Source: Mycobacterium sp. E796 (GTDB lineage Bacteria > Actinomycetota > Actinomycetes > Mycobacteriales > Mycobacteriaceae). Taken from it: a stretch of DNA of 42,697 nt. The position numbers were made by a program, and so were the translations under genes. The stretch is taken from assembly GCF_001672815.1 (NCBI RefSeq), contig NZ_LZKK01000113.1, positions 1 to 42,697 on the forward strand, in the 5' to 3' direction. Below are positions 1-8,383 of this stretch, piece after piece. The notes below the pieces were generated by a model. It saw only the letters and a list, made by a program, of their open reading frames with translations, was not told the origin of the DNA and made no database searches. Position 1 is the first letter of the stretch; each line of letters starts with the position of its first letter.

Positions 1-2
1 CG

Positions 3-242
3 CCGGCCGGCGTCGACAACAAGGTGGGCTACGGCCTGGTGGACCCGGTGGCCGCGTTGACGTTCAACATCCCTCCCGGCGACAAGACTTCCCCGGGCTC
101 GCAAACCCGCGTGATCACGCCGGCCGCACCCCCGCCGCCCCCGGATCATCGGGCGCGCAACATCGCGATCGGCTTCCTCGGTGTCGTCATCGCCGGTGTG
201 TTGGTCGCGGCGATCAGCGCGCGACTGCGGAGGGCGCGATGA
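3..242 (+). CDS. mycP2: MycP2 mycosin, C-terminal part (5' end outside window)
   Basis: This is the last 79 residues of a mycosin, the membrane-anchored subtilisin-like protease found in every ESX locus. The frame is open from base 3 and ends in TGA at 240-242. What remains is the end of the protease fold ([13 protein letters not shown], which matches GAGIVNAVAALTW in MycP1 further along), a Pro-rich linker (PPPPPDH) and one C-terminal transmembrane helix ([18 protein letters not shown]) followed by a basic tail. The catalytic residues lie upstream of the window. It overlaps eccE2 by four bases (ATGA), so the two are translationally coupled. I call it ESX-2 because eccE2 and eccA2 follow and MycP1 comes next, as in M. 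tuberculosis. Confidence 0.87.
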   Translation, partial: PAGVDNKVGYGLVDPVAALTFNIPPGDKTSPGSQTRVITPAAPPPPPDHRARNIAIGFLGVVIAGVLVAAISARLRRAR

Positions 243-1819
243 GGTCACGCTTGACGGGCTTCAACCCGGGGAGCAACCGGCGGGTCGTCGGGATACTGGT
301 GGTGTTCCTTCTGGCGCTGGCCGGTTGGGCGGTCGGCGGTTACGTCGGCGCCGCGGTGGCCGCGGTGCTGGGCGTCGCGGTGGTGTTCGTGCCCTGGCGG
401 GGGCAGCCGGCGTGGTCATGGGCGGTCCTGTGGCGGCGGGGTCGGCGGCCGATCTCCTGGAGTGAGCCAATCACGGTGGCCAGCAACCGATCCGGAGGCG
501 CAGTGCGCGTCGAAGACGGCGTGGCCGTGGTGGCCGTGCAGCTGCTCGGCAGGGCACACCGGGCCACCACGGTGACAGGCTCGGTGAGCGTCGAGACCGA
601 GAACGTGATCGATGTGGTCGACCTGGTGCCGCTGCTGCAGCACCCGCTGGGCTTGGAGCTCGACTCGATCAGCGTCGTCTCGATCGGGTCGCGGTGCGGC
701 AACGTGGGCGACTACCCGCGGGTGTATGACGCGGAGATCGGCACGCCGCCGTACGCCGGCCGCCGCGAGACGTGGTTGATCCTGCGGTTGCCGGTGATCG
801 ACAACACCGATGCGTTGCGGTGGCGCACAACCCTTGGTGCTACGGCGATTTCGGCGGCCCAACGCATCGCCGGATTGCTGCGTTGCCAGGGTTTGCGCGC
901 CAAGGTCGCCACCGCGACGGATCTGACCGAGCTCGATCGTCGGCTGGGCTGGGATGCGGTGTCCGGCGCGACGCAAAAGTGGAAGGCCATCCGCGGTGAG
1001 GCCGGATGGATGACGACGTACGCCTACCCGGCCGATGCGATCAACTCCCACGTGCTCGCGCAGGCGTGGACGCTGCGCGCCGATGAGGTCATCCAAAACG
1101 TGACGGTGTATCCGGACGGGGAGTGCACCGCCACGGTCACCGTGCGCACACCGACCCAGGCGCCGAGCCCGCCCAGCGTGGTCCTGCGCCGCCTCAACGG
1201 CGAGCAGGCCGCCGCGGCGGCGGCCAACATGTGCGGCCCGCGCCCGTTCCTGCGGGGTCTGCGACGAACTCCGTTGCCGCAGAGCCTGATCATGGAGATC
1301 GGGCCGTCGGGGGTGTTGGTGGGTAAGTTGAGCAACGGCGACCGACTGATGATCCCCGTCACCGATGCCGGGGAGCTGTCACGGGTGTTCGTCGCCGCCG
1401 ACGACGCGATCGCCAAGCGGATCGTGATCCGCACCGCCGGCGCCGGCGAGCGGGTGTGCGTACATACCCGCGACATGAAGCGTTGGGCCAGCGTGCGGAT
1501 GCCGGTCGTCAGCGTCGTCAGCACCTCGCGGCCGGCGCCGCGCACCACCGTCAGCGTCGTCGAACTCGCGCGGCCGGACGCCAGGGACGTCGCGATCTCG
1601 CCCGCGCCGCGGCCGGCCACCGTGATCACCGTCGCGCCGGCCGGCACCGCGCTACCCGACGGTCACGGGCACACGTTCGAGGTGGCCATCCAGCAGGTGA
1701 GTGGTGCGACGGTGCGAGTCACCGCGGCCGGTGAGACGTGGCTGGTGGACATGGACCTGTTCCGTGCGGAGAACCGCTACGTCAACCTCGAGTCGGTCGC
1801 GATGTCGTTCGCGACCTAA
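239..1819 (+). CDS. eccE2: EccE2, ESX-2 inner-membrane component
   Basis: A 526-aa EccE-family protein. EccE sits at the periphery of the ESX membrane complex, with two N-terminal membrane helices and a cytosolic domain. Here the hydrophobic stretch covers about residues 18-50 ([19 protein letters not shown] and a second segment), followed by a soluble domain. The arrangement matches EccE1 at 5780-7183, including the shared pattern of an early domain with a D-x-x-PLL segment and a C-terminal half carrying PSGVLVG. The start ATG overlaps the mycP2 stop. eccA2 begins 17 bases after its stop, so mycP2-eccE2-eccA2 is one operon. Bases 310-363, which encode part of the membrane segment, recur exactly at the far end of the window (see findings). 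Confidence 0.9.
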   Translation: MRSRLTGFNPGSNRRVVGILVVFLLALAGWAVGGYVGAAVAAVLGVAVVFVPWRGQPAWSWAVLWRRGRRPISWSEPITVASNRSGGAVRVEDGVAVVAVQLLGRAHRATTVTGSVSVETENVIDVVDLVPLLQHPLGLELDSISVVSIGSRCGNVGDYPRVYDAEIGTPPYAGRRETWLILRLPVIDNTDALRWRTTLGATAISAAQRIAGLLRCQGLRAKVATATDLTELDRRLGWDAVSGATQKWKAIRGEAGWMTTYAYPADAINSHVLAQAWTLRADEVIQNVTVYPDGECTATVTVRTPTQAPSPPSVVLRRLNGEQAAAAAANMCGPRPFLRGLRRTPLPQSLIMEIGPSGVLVGKLSNGDRLMIPVTDAGELSRVFVAADDAIAKRIVIRTAGAGERVCVHTRDMKRWASVRMPVVSVVSTSRPAPRTTVSVVELARPDARDVAISPAPRPATVITVAPAGTALPDGHGHTFEVAIQQVSGATVRVTAAGETWLVDMDLFRAENRYVNLESVAMSFAT

Positions 1820-1836
1820 CCAGGACGGTGCAGACA

Positions 1837-3675
1837 ATGGGGGACTTGCTCACGGCGCGCAGGCATTTCGACCGCGCTATGGCGATCAGGGACCGGCAGG
1901 GGCCCGCCGCGGCCTTGCCTGAGTTCGTCGCCGCCACCGAAGCCGACCCGTCGATGGCCGACGCCTGGCTCGGCCGGATCGCCTGCGGCGACAACGATTT
2001 GGCCTCGCTGAAGCGGCTCAACCATCATCGCGAATGGCTGCACCGGGAGACCACCCGGATCGGCCGCACGCTCGCCGCCGAGATGCAGTTGGGCCCCTAC
2101 ATCGGCATCACGGTCACCGACGCGTCCCAGGTGGGGCTGGCGTTGTCCTCGGCGCTGACGATCGCCGGCGAATACGCCGAGGCGGACAAGCTTTTGGCCA
2201 ACCGCGAGCTGCTCGACTCGTGGGGCAACTACCAATGGCATCAGCTGGCGCGGGCGTTCCTGATGTATGCGACGCAGCGCTGGTCGGACGTGTTGTTGAC
2301 GGCCGCGGAAGAGCTGCCGCCGCAGGCGATCATCATGTCGGCGGTGACGGCGTCGATCTGCGCGCTGGCCGCGCATGCCGCCGCGCACCTCGGGCAGGGC
2401 CGGGTGGCGCTGGACTGGCTGGATCGCGTCGACGTGATCGGCCAGAACGCGTCGTCAAGTCGGTTCGGCGCCGACGTGTTGACCGCCTCGATCGGCCCGG
2501 CCGACATTCCGCTGCTCGTAGCGGATTTGGCGTACGTGCGCGGAATGGTGCACCGCCAACTGCACGAGGAGGACCGCGCCCAGATCTGGCTGTCCAAGGC
2601 AACCATCAACGGAGTGCTGACCGATGCGGCGAAGGCCGCGCTGGCCGACCCGAATCTGCAGCTGGTCGTGACCGACGAGCAGGCCATCGCCAGCCGCACC
2701 GACAAGTGGGACGCCTCGACGGCGAAAAGCCGCGAGCAGCTCGACGACGCCGAGGCGGCCGAGCGGCGCGCCGAGCTATTGGCCGAGGGCCGCCGGCTGT
2801 TGGCCAAACAGGTGGGCCTGGCGGCCGTCAAGCAGGCGGTGTCGGCGCTGGAGGACCAGCTCGAGGTGCGCATGATGCGTCTCGAACACGGGCTACCGGT
2901 GGAGGGCCAGACCAACCACATGCTGCTGGTGGGGCCGCCCGGAACCGGTAAGACGACCACCGCCGAGGCGCTGGGCAAGATCTACGCCGGGATGGGCATC
3001 GTGCGCCACCCCGAGATCCGCGAGGTCCGCCGGTCCGACTTCTGTGGCCACTACATCGGGGAATCCGGGCCCAAGACCAACGAGCTTATCGAAAAGTCGC
3101 TCGGCCGAATCATTTTCATGGACGAGTTCTACTCGCTGATCGAACGCCACCAGGACGGCACACCGGACATGATCGGCATGGAGGCCGTCAACCAACTCCT
3201 GGTCGCATTGGAAACCCACCGATTCGACTTCTGCTTCATCGGGGCGGGCTACGAAGACCAGGTAGACCAATTCCTCACGGTCAACCCGGGTTTGGCCGGC
3301 CGGTTCAACCGCAAGCTACGGTTCGAGTCATACTCTCCGGACGAGATCGTCGAGATCGGGCAACGCTACGCCACCCCGCGGGCCAGCCTGCTCGACGACG
3401 GCGCCCGGGAGGCGTTCTTGGCGGCGGCCACCACCATCCGTAACTACACCACTCCCGGCGGTCAGCACGGGATCGACGCCATGCAGAACGGCCGGTTCGC
3501 CCGCAACGTCATCGAGCGCGCCGAGGGGTTCCGTGATACCCGTGTCGTTGCCCAGAAGCGGTCGGGCCGGCCGGTCACCGTCGAGGACCTGCAGATCATC
3601 ACCGCCGACGACATCGAGGCGGCCGTCCGCAGCGTGTGTTCGGACAACCGCGACATGGCCGCCATCGTTTGGTAG
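1837..3675 (+). CDS. eccA2: EccA2, ESX-2 AAA+ ATPase
   Basis: A 612-aa cytosolic AAA+ ATPase of the CbbX/EccA type. The first ~300 residues form a helical TPR-like domain. The ATPase domain follows, with Walker A GPPGTGKTTTAEA near residue 366, Walker B IIFMDEFYS near 425 and a sensor/arginine region GLAGRFNRKLRFESYSP. I chose the ATG at 1837, giving MGDLLTARRHF, over an in-frame upstream start at 1738: the upstream stretch lies inside eccE2, and AGGA sits 11 bases before 1837. The protein is much closer to the ESX-2 paralogue of M. tuberculosis (same ending, SDNRDMAAIVW) than to the EccA1 in this window, which is 573 aa. It is the last gene of the ESX-2 operon and converges on a whiB gene 15 bases away. 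Confidence 0.95.
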   Translation: MGDLLTARRHFDRAMAIRDRQGPAAALPEFVAATEADPSMADAWLGRIACGDNDLASLKRLNHHREWLHRETTRIGRTLAAEMQLGPYIGITVTDASQVGLALSSALTIAGEYAEADKLLANRELLDSWGNYQWHQLARAFLMYATQRWSDVLLTAAEELPPQAIIMSAVTASICALAAHAAAHLGQGRVALDWLDRVDVIGQNASSSRFGADVLTASIGPADIPLLVADLAYVRGMVHRQLHEEDRAQIWLSKATINGVLTDAAKAALADPNLQLVVTDEQAIASRTDKWDASTAKSREQLDDAEAAERRAELLAEGRRLLAKQVGLAAVKQAVSALEDQLEVRMMRLEHGLPVEGQTNHMLLVGPPGTGKTTTAEALGKIYAGMGIVRHPEIREVRRSDFCGHYIGESGPKTNELIEKSLGRIIFMDEFYSLIERHQDGTPDMIGMEAVNQLLVALETHRFDFCFIGAGYEDQVDQFLTVNPGLAGRFNRKLRFESYSPDEIVEIGQRYATPRASLLDDGAREAFLAAATTIRNYTTPGGQHGIDAMQNGRFARNVIERAEGFRDTRVVAQKRSGRPVTVEDLQIITADDIEAAVRSVCSDNRDMAAIVW

Positions 3676-3690
3676 CCGAGCCCAAGCGGG

Positions 3691-4041
3691 TCAGCCGGCG
3701 CCGCGCTTTCGCTGTTCCCTCAGGAACCTCGACCAGGACTCCATCTCGGGGTGCCGCTGGAGCAGAGCCCGCCGCTGGCGCTCGGTCATCCCACCCCAGA
3801 CACCGAATTCCACGCGATTATCCAACGCCTCTGCCCCGCACTCCTGCATAACCGGGCAGTGCCGGCAGACCAGCGCGGCTTCGCGCTGGGCGGCACCCCG
3901 GACAAAAAGTCTGTCGGGGTCGATCGTCCGGCAGAGGGCCTTAGCCACCCAACCGGCCGGGTCCTCCCCATCGGCGGCACGCACCACCGCCCGGACAAAC
4001 GCACCGTGCCGTCTTTGACCGGCGTCCTGTGATCCTGACAT
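3691..4041 (-). CDS. WhiB4-like iron-sulfur transcription factor
   Basis: A 116-aa WhiB-family protein. Four cysteines in the pattern C-x21-C-x2-C-x5-C (ALC, LVCRHCPVMQEC) would bind a [4Fe-4S] cluster. They are followed by the family turn GVWGG and a basic C-terminal tail (REQRKRG) for DNA contact. The segment DPDRLFVRGAAQR and the run CPVMQEC..ALDN.VEFGVWGGMTERQRRALL are the hallmarks of WhiB4, a redox-sensing regulator, rather than WhiB6. The start is the ATG at 4041, behind GGGGAGAAAG. A longer frame beginning at 4092 has no ribosome site. WhiB4 in M. tuberculosis lies elsewhere in the chromosome, so this is probably a paralogue placed at the ESX-2/ESX-1 junction. It is divergent from mycP1 and could regulate it. 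Confidence 0.9.
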   Translation of the reverse strand: MSGSQDAGQRRHGAFVRAVVRAADGEDPAGWVAKALCRTIDPDRLFVRGAAQREAALVCRHCPVMQECGAEALDNRVEFGVWGGMTERQRRALLQRHPEMESWSRFLREQRKRGAG

Positions 4042-4432
4042 CGGCTTTCTCCCCGGGTCTACATCCCCCGCCGCAGCACCGCAGCAGAACACCCTGCCCT
4101 GATTCCCGGCAGGTTACCGCCGAAAACGCGGCAATGCGGCGGTTCGTCTACTGGTAACGCAGCCGTTGCTTCCAGTTGATGTGCAGTTAGCGCGGCGGGA
4201 TTGGCGATCTGTTTGTCTAAGGCCCGATACGAATGAATCAAATTACCAGACAAGGGATCAGGTCGCGCGCCTTGCTGACCGGGACACCCGCGCATCGGTG
4301 GCCTCCGGCTGAAACGCGCCGTTCGCGCGGCCCCACAGGTTCACGCTGCGCACCGGCCCGAAATCCGAGAAGATGCTTCCCATCAGGCGGCGCGTGGCCG
4401 GCCGCCCAGGCGGAACGAATGGAGCGTCGGCG
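4042..4432. promoter_or_regulatory. Divergent intergenic region between whiB4-like and mycP1
   Basis: A 391-base gap that must hold the promoters for the WhiB4-like gene (-) and the mycP1-eccE1-espL operon (+). Two nested inverted repeats are visible: GTTACC at 4113-4118 with GGTAAC at 4153-4158, and CCGCCG at 4117-4122 with CGGCGG at 4137-4142. They could be an operator or RNA leader structure. I see no convincing -35/-10 pair and no small gene with a good ribosome site. Confidence 0.45.
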
Positions 4433-5779
4433 GTGCACCGTGTCTTGCCCATCGCGCTGACGCTGATGTTGGTCGTGCTCACCGCCCCTCTTGCCTCGGC
4501 GGTCGCCCCGCCCTCGATAGACGCCGGCGCGGTGCCGTCCGACGTGACCGGACCCGACCAGCCCCTCGAACAGCGTCGCGTCTGCAAGGCGCCATTGACG
4601 TTGCCCGGCACCAACTTTCACGACCCGCCCTGGGCCAACGCCTACCTGGGGGTCGGTGAGGCCCACAAGTTCGCCACCGGGGCGGGCGTCACGGTTGCCG
4701 TGATCGACACGGGGGTGGATGCCTCGCCGCGCGTCCCCGCGGCGCCGGGTGGCGATTTCGTCGTCAAGGACGGCGACGGGCTCTCCGACTGCGACGCCCA
4801 CGGAACACTCACCGCGTCCATCATCGCGGGCCGGCCCGCCCTCACCGACGGGTTCGTCGGCGTCGCGCCCGACGCGCAGCTGATCTCGGTGCGCCAGACG
4901 TCGGAGGCGTTCGAGCCGAAGGACAACCAAGCCAACCCGAACGACCCCAACGCCACGCCGGCGGCCGGGTCCATCCGCAGCCTGGCCCGCGCCGTCGTGC
5001 ACGCCGCGAACCTAGGGGCGGGGGTCATCAACATCAGCGAGGCGGCGTGCTTCAAGGCGCGCAAGCCGGTCGACGAGTCCACATTGGGCGCGGCGCTCAA
5101 CTACGCAGTGAACGTCAAGGGCGCCGTGGTGATCGCGGCCGCCGGCAACACCGGCGGCGATTGCGCGCAGAACCCACCCCCCGACCCGTCGATGCCCGCC
5201 GACCCGCGGGGGTGGCAACAGGTGCAGACGATCGTGACGCCGGCGTGGTACGCGCCGCTGGTGCTGGCCGTCGGCGGCGTCGGACAAAACGGGGCGCCCA
5301 GCCCGTTCTCCATGCACGGGCCGTGGGTGGGCGCGGCGGCGCCGGCGGAAAACATCACCGCGCTCGGCCCCGAGGGGGAGCCGGTGGACGCGTTGCCCGG
5401 TAAGGACGGCCCGGTGCCGATCGCCGGCACGTCGTTCGCCGCGGCATACGTCTCCGGCCTGGCGGCGTTACTGCGCCAGCGGTTCCCCGACCTGGCGCCC
5501 GCACAGATCCTGAACCGGATCACGGCCACCGCACGCCACCCCGGCGGGGGCGTCGACGACGCCGTCGGCGCCGGGATCGTCAACGCGGTCGCGGCGCTGA
5601 CATGGGACATCCCGGCCGGCGCCCCGCCAAACCCGCCCCCGGTCAAGCGTATTCAACCGCCCGCACCGGTGCCGGGACCCGATCATGGGCCCATCGGGGC
5701 AGTGGCGCTGGGCGTCGGGGCCCTGTTCTTAACGCTGGCGCTCGCCGCGCTGGCCGGACGAGCCCTGCGACGGCGCTGA
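4433..5779 (+). CDS. mycP1: MycP1 mycosin, ESX-1 serine protease
   Basis: A 448-aa subtilisin-family protease anchored in the inner membrane with its catalytic domain in the periplasm. It stabilises the ESX-1 complex and, in M. tuberculosis, cleaves EspB. A signal peptide covers residues 1-23 (PIALTLMLVVLTAPLASA). The catalytic triad is visible: Asp92 in VAVIDTGVD, His123 in DAHGTLTAS and Ser at about 334 in AGTSFAAAYVSG. After a Pro-rich linker there is one C-terminal membrane helix (AVALGVGALFLTLALAAL). I chose the GTG at 4433 because it starts directly at the signal peptide and gives a length close to M. tuberculosis MycP1 (446 aa). A longer frame from 4373 adds an implausible basic leader. 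The eccE1 ATG follows the stop directly (TGAATG). Confidence 0.95.
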   Translation: MHRVLPIALTLMLVVLTAPLASAVAPPSIDAGAVPSDVTGPDQPLEQRRVCKAPLTLPGTNFHDPPWANAYLGVGEAHKFATGAGVTVAVIDTGVDASPRVPAAPGGDFVVKDGDGLSDCDAHGTLTASIIAGRPALTDGFVGVAPDAQLISVRQTSEAFEPKDNQANPNDPNATPAAGSIRSLARAVVHAANLGAGVINISEAACFKARKPVDESTLGAALNYAVNVKGAVVIAAAGNTGGDCAQNPPPDPSMPADPRGWQQVQTIVTPAWYAPLVLAVGGVGQNGAPSPFSMHGPWVGAAAPAENITALGPEGEPVDALPGKDGPVPIAGTSFAAAYVSGLAALLRQRFPDLAPAQILNRITATARHPGGGVDDAVGAGIVNAVAALTWDIPAGAPPNPPPVKRIQPPAPVPGPDHGPIGAVALGVGALFLTLALAALAGRALRRR

Positions 5780-7183
5780 ATGACATCACTACGGCTGCGA
5801 TTCACCAGCGGGCACGCGTTGTGGCTGGCCGCGCTCGCGCCGCTGTGCATCCTGCTCTTCCTGGGCACGCGCTACGAGTGGGCGGGCCCAACGCTCGTGG
5901 GGGTCGGTGTTGTCTTGGCGCTGGTCACATTTCGCGGCCGGCGGCTGACCGGCTGGCTGGCGGCGACGCTCGCCTGGCTGGCCCGGCACCGCAGACCCCC
6001 GAAGGCCCCGTCGGAGCCGGTGGTGGGTGCCACCGTGAAGCCGGCCGACCACGTGGCCGTGCGCTGGCAGAACGAGTTCCTGGTCTCCGTCATCGAACTC
6101 ATTCCCCGGCCCTTCACGCCGACGGTCATCGTCGACGGGCGGGCGCATACCGATGACGTGGTGGACACCCGACTGCTCGAGCGGCTGCTGTCGGTGCACT
6201 GCGCCGACCTGGAGGCCGACATCGTCTCGGCCGGCTACCGCGTCGGGCGGACGGCATCGGCCGAGGCAGCGAGCGTGTACGAGCAACTGATCGGGTCCGA
6301 CCCGGCGCCCGCGTACCGCCGAACGTGGATCATGCTGCGCGCCGATCCGCAACGCACCCGCAGGTCGGCGCAGCGCCGCGATGCGGGCGTCGCGGGGCTG
6401 GCCCGCTACCTGGTCGCGTCGACGACGCGCATCGCGGACGGCCTGGCCAGCAGCGGCGTCGACGCGGTATGTGGCCGCAGCTTCGACGATTTCGACCATG
6501 CCACGGAGATCAGCTTCGAGCGCGAGAGGTGGTCGCGGATCCAGGGCCGGGGGAATTTCACCGCCGGCTACACCGCGCCGGGCGGTCCGGACGTCTGGTG
6601 GTCGGCGCCGGCGGACCACACGATCACCCGGATCCGGGTCGTGCCAGGGGAGGCGCCGCAGTCGACGGTCCTGCTGACCACGTCCGCCAAGGCGAAACGG
6701 CCCCGTGGCTTCTCCCGGGTGTCCGGTGGCCAGCGCGCCGCGTTGCAAGGGCAGCACCTCGTCGCCGACCGGCACTGTCAGGTGCCGATCGGGTCGGCGG
6801 GTGTGCTGGTCGGCCAGACGGCGAGCGGCTACCCGGTGTACCTGCCGTTCGACGACGTCGACGTCAGCATCAACCTCGGCGACGCGGAAACGTTCGTGCG
6901 GTTCGCGGCGCGCGCGGCGGCCGCGGGCGGGACCGTCACCCTCGGGCCGCAATTCCGCGAGTTCGCCGAGCTGATCGGCGCGCACACCGGGCCGGAAACC
7001 AAGGTGGCCTGGCCGACCGCGACGACTTACCTCGCCCCGCGACCCGGCACCGATCGGGTGACGCTGCGACACAACGTCATTGCTACCCCGCGGCACCGGC
7101 AGTTGCCGATCCGGGCCGTCACCGCGCCCGAGGAAACCCGCTACCTGCAGGCCCTGCCCGGGGCGGGCAGGACGGCGTCATGA
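5780..7183 (+). CDS. eccE1: EccE1, ESX-1 inner-membrane component
   Basis: A 467-aa EccE protein, close in length to M. tuberculosis EccE1 (462 aa). Two N-terminal membrane segments (ALWLAALAPLCILLFLG and AGPTLVGVGVVLALVTF) precede the cytosolic domain, which starts near residue 70. The segment VRWQNEFLVSVIELIPRPF is typical of the ESX-1 version. EccE1 packs at the edge of the EccB/EccC/EccD complex. The gene starts in the base after the mycP1 stop, so the pair is co-translated. A 50-base gap containing AAGGAG leads on to the espL gene, which suggests one transcript from mycP1 through at least espL. Confidence 0.92.
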   Translation: MTSLRLRFTSGHALWLAALAPLCILLFLGTRYEWAGPTLVGVGVVLALVTFRGRRLTGWLAATLAWLARHRRPPKAPSEPVVGATVKPADHVAVRWQNEFLVSVIELIPRPFTPTVIVDGRAHTDDVVDTRLLERLLSVHCADLEADIVSAGYRVGRTASAEAASVYEQLIGSDPAPAYRRTWIMLRADPQRTRRSAQRRDAGVAGLARYLVASTTRIADGLASSGVDAVCGRSFDDFDHATEISFERERWSRIQGRGNFTAGYTAPGGPDVWWSAPADHTITRIRVVPGEAPQSTVLLTTSAKAKRPRGFSRVSGGQRAALQGQHLVADRHCQVPIGSAGVLVGQTASGYPVYLPFDDVDVSINLGDAETFVRFAARAAAAGGTVTLGPQFREFAELIGAHTGPETKVAWPTATTYLAPRPGTDRVTLRHNVIATPRHRQLPIRAVTAPEETRYLQALPGAGRTAS

Positions 7184-7233
7184 CGGCGCACCGCAGGTGG
7201 GCACGATTGAGTACACAAAGGTAAGGAGACCGG

Positions 7234-7590
7234 ATGAGCATCGAGACCCAGGACCAGCACCCGCAGGTGGGTGAGGCACTGCAGCAGTTGAAGCACTTCA
7301 ATGCGGTCCTCGAGGACCAGATGTACCAAACCAGCACCGAATCCTTCACGGGCAGGGACGAAGCCGAGACCGTCAACGTGACGGTCAACGGCCAGCATGC
7401 GGTGACCGGCGTGTTCATCGAGGATGGCCTCCTGCGACTGGGCGCACAAACGGTCGAAGAGCGCGTCAACGAGGCGCTGCGCAATGCGCAGGTCGCCGCG
7501 GCGGCGGCGATCACCGAGCAGCAACAGCAGGTCTTCGCATCGCTGTTGGACGCCACCGAACAATTGATGAAGGCCGCGGGACTGACGTAG
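7234..7590 (+). CDS. espL: EspL, YbaB/EbfC-like ESX-1 chaperone
   Basis: A 118-aa protein of the YbaB/EbfC fold. In M. tuberculosis EspL (115 aa) is needed to keep EspE, EspF and EspH stable. The core ESFTGRDEAETVNVTVNG, then VTGVFIEDGLLRLGAQTVE and RVNEALRNAQ, matches EspL closely. A Gln-rich helix (TEQQQQVFASLL) ends the protein. AAGGAG stands 6-8 bases before the ATG. In M. tuberculosis the order is eccE1-espB-espL-espK. Here espL follows eccE1 directly and espB lies 5 kb further on, behind the inserted island. A second copy (16686-17048, minus strand) shares the IEDGLLRLG core. I name this one espL because it is closer in its middle and end to the M. tuberculosis protein. Confidence 0.85.
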   Translation: MSIETQDQHPQVGEALQQLKHFNAVLEDQMYQTSTESFTGRDEAETVNVTVNGQHAVTGVFIEDGLLRLGAQTVEERVNEALRNAQVAAAAAITEQQQQVFASLLDATEQLMKAAGLT

Positions 7591-7597
7591 GCAAGCG

Positions 7598-8383
7598 GTG
7601 CAGCTGTTCGTCGTGGGGCCGCCCAGGTCGGGGATGACCATCGTCGCCCAATTCCTCAATCATCACGACGACATCAAGCTCTTCGACGAGATCGACCTGA
7701 TCCAAGTCGGTCGGTACGGCGAGTCGGTGATCGGTACGCTGCACGCCTTCCTCGTCGAACGCGGGGTCTACGACGGCTACCGGCGCCGCGCCCGGGAAAC
7801 GGCCGACCCGGCGGCCGCGCTGCGGGCCGTGATCGGTGAGATCGTCCGGCCAGCCACGGTGTGGGGCGAGAAGAACCCGCGGTACGCGACTCAGCTGGGC
7901 GCCCTGTATCGAACCTTTCCGGAGGCCAAGGTACTGTTCGTCCTGCGCGACCCGCGACAGGTCGTGAATTCATGCTTGGCACACCGGGATTCGCCTCTGC
8001 GGGCGCCGACCGACTTTTGGATCAAGGACACGGTGGCCGACGCCCTGGCGCTGGTCGAGAGTTGCCTGGAACCACTCGATGCCGGCGACGCGAGGCCGGC
8101 CGTCGTGCGTTTCGAGGCCTTCGCGGCCCGGCCGATGGCGACACTCGAAGCCGCCCTGGGACGATGGGGCCTGGCCTTTTCCGGCGCCGCCGCATCACTC
8201 GTGCACGCGGCGCCGGAGACGGTCGGCGATCACCAGTTCGTCCGGGGCGGCGCGCTGCTGCCGTGGAAGGCCGGCAACCTGCGGCCTCTGCGCCATGGGC
8301 CATGCGCCCGCGATCGGATCGACGCGGCCGATCCGGCCTGGGCCGAGGTGGACGCCCTGGCACGGCGGTTCGATTACTCATGA
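7598..8383 (+). CDS. PAPS-dependent sulfotransferase family protein
   Basis: A 261-aa sulfotransferase (P-loop fold). The 5'-phosphosulfate loop is PPRSGMT at residues 7-13, and the 3'-phosphate site is FVLRDPRQVVNS near residues 114-125, both classic for enzymes that transfer sulfate from PAPS. The region EKNPRY lies between them, as in bacterial family members that sulfate glycolipids or carbohydrates. The acceptor cannot be read from sequence. The start is GTG at 7598, seven bases after the espL stop and with only a weak ribosome site, so it is probably translated by read-on from espL. Its stop overlaps the next start (ATGA). This ties the island to the ESX-1 transcript. No signal peptide, so the enzyme is cytosolic. 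Confidence 0.85.
   Translation: MQLFVVGPPRSGMTIVAQFLNHHDDIKLFDEIDLIQVGRYGESVIGTLHAFLVERGVYDGYRRRARETADPAAALRAVIGEIVRPATVWGEKNPRYATQLGALYRTFPEAKVLFVLRDPRQVVNSCLAHRDSPLRAPTDFWIKDTVADALALVESCLEPLDAGDARPAVVRFEAFAARPMATLEAALGRWGLAFSGAAASLVHAAPETVGDHQFVRGGALLPWKAGNLRPLRHGPCARDRIDAADPAWAEVDALARRFDYS

Noticed and set aside
1738..1836. Upstream extension of EccA2
   Set aside because: The extra residues lie within eccE2 and do not resemble EccA; the ATG at 1837 has a ribosome site.
4373..4432. Longer MycP1 start
   Set aside because: It adds a basic leader before a normal signal peptide; GTG at 4433 gives the family length.
5789..7096. 435-codon minus-strand frame
   Set aside because: It is antisense to eccE1, rich in Arg and His, with no recognisable domain.
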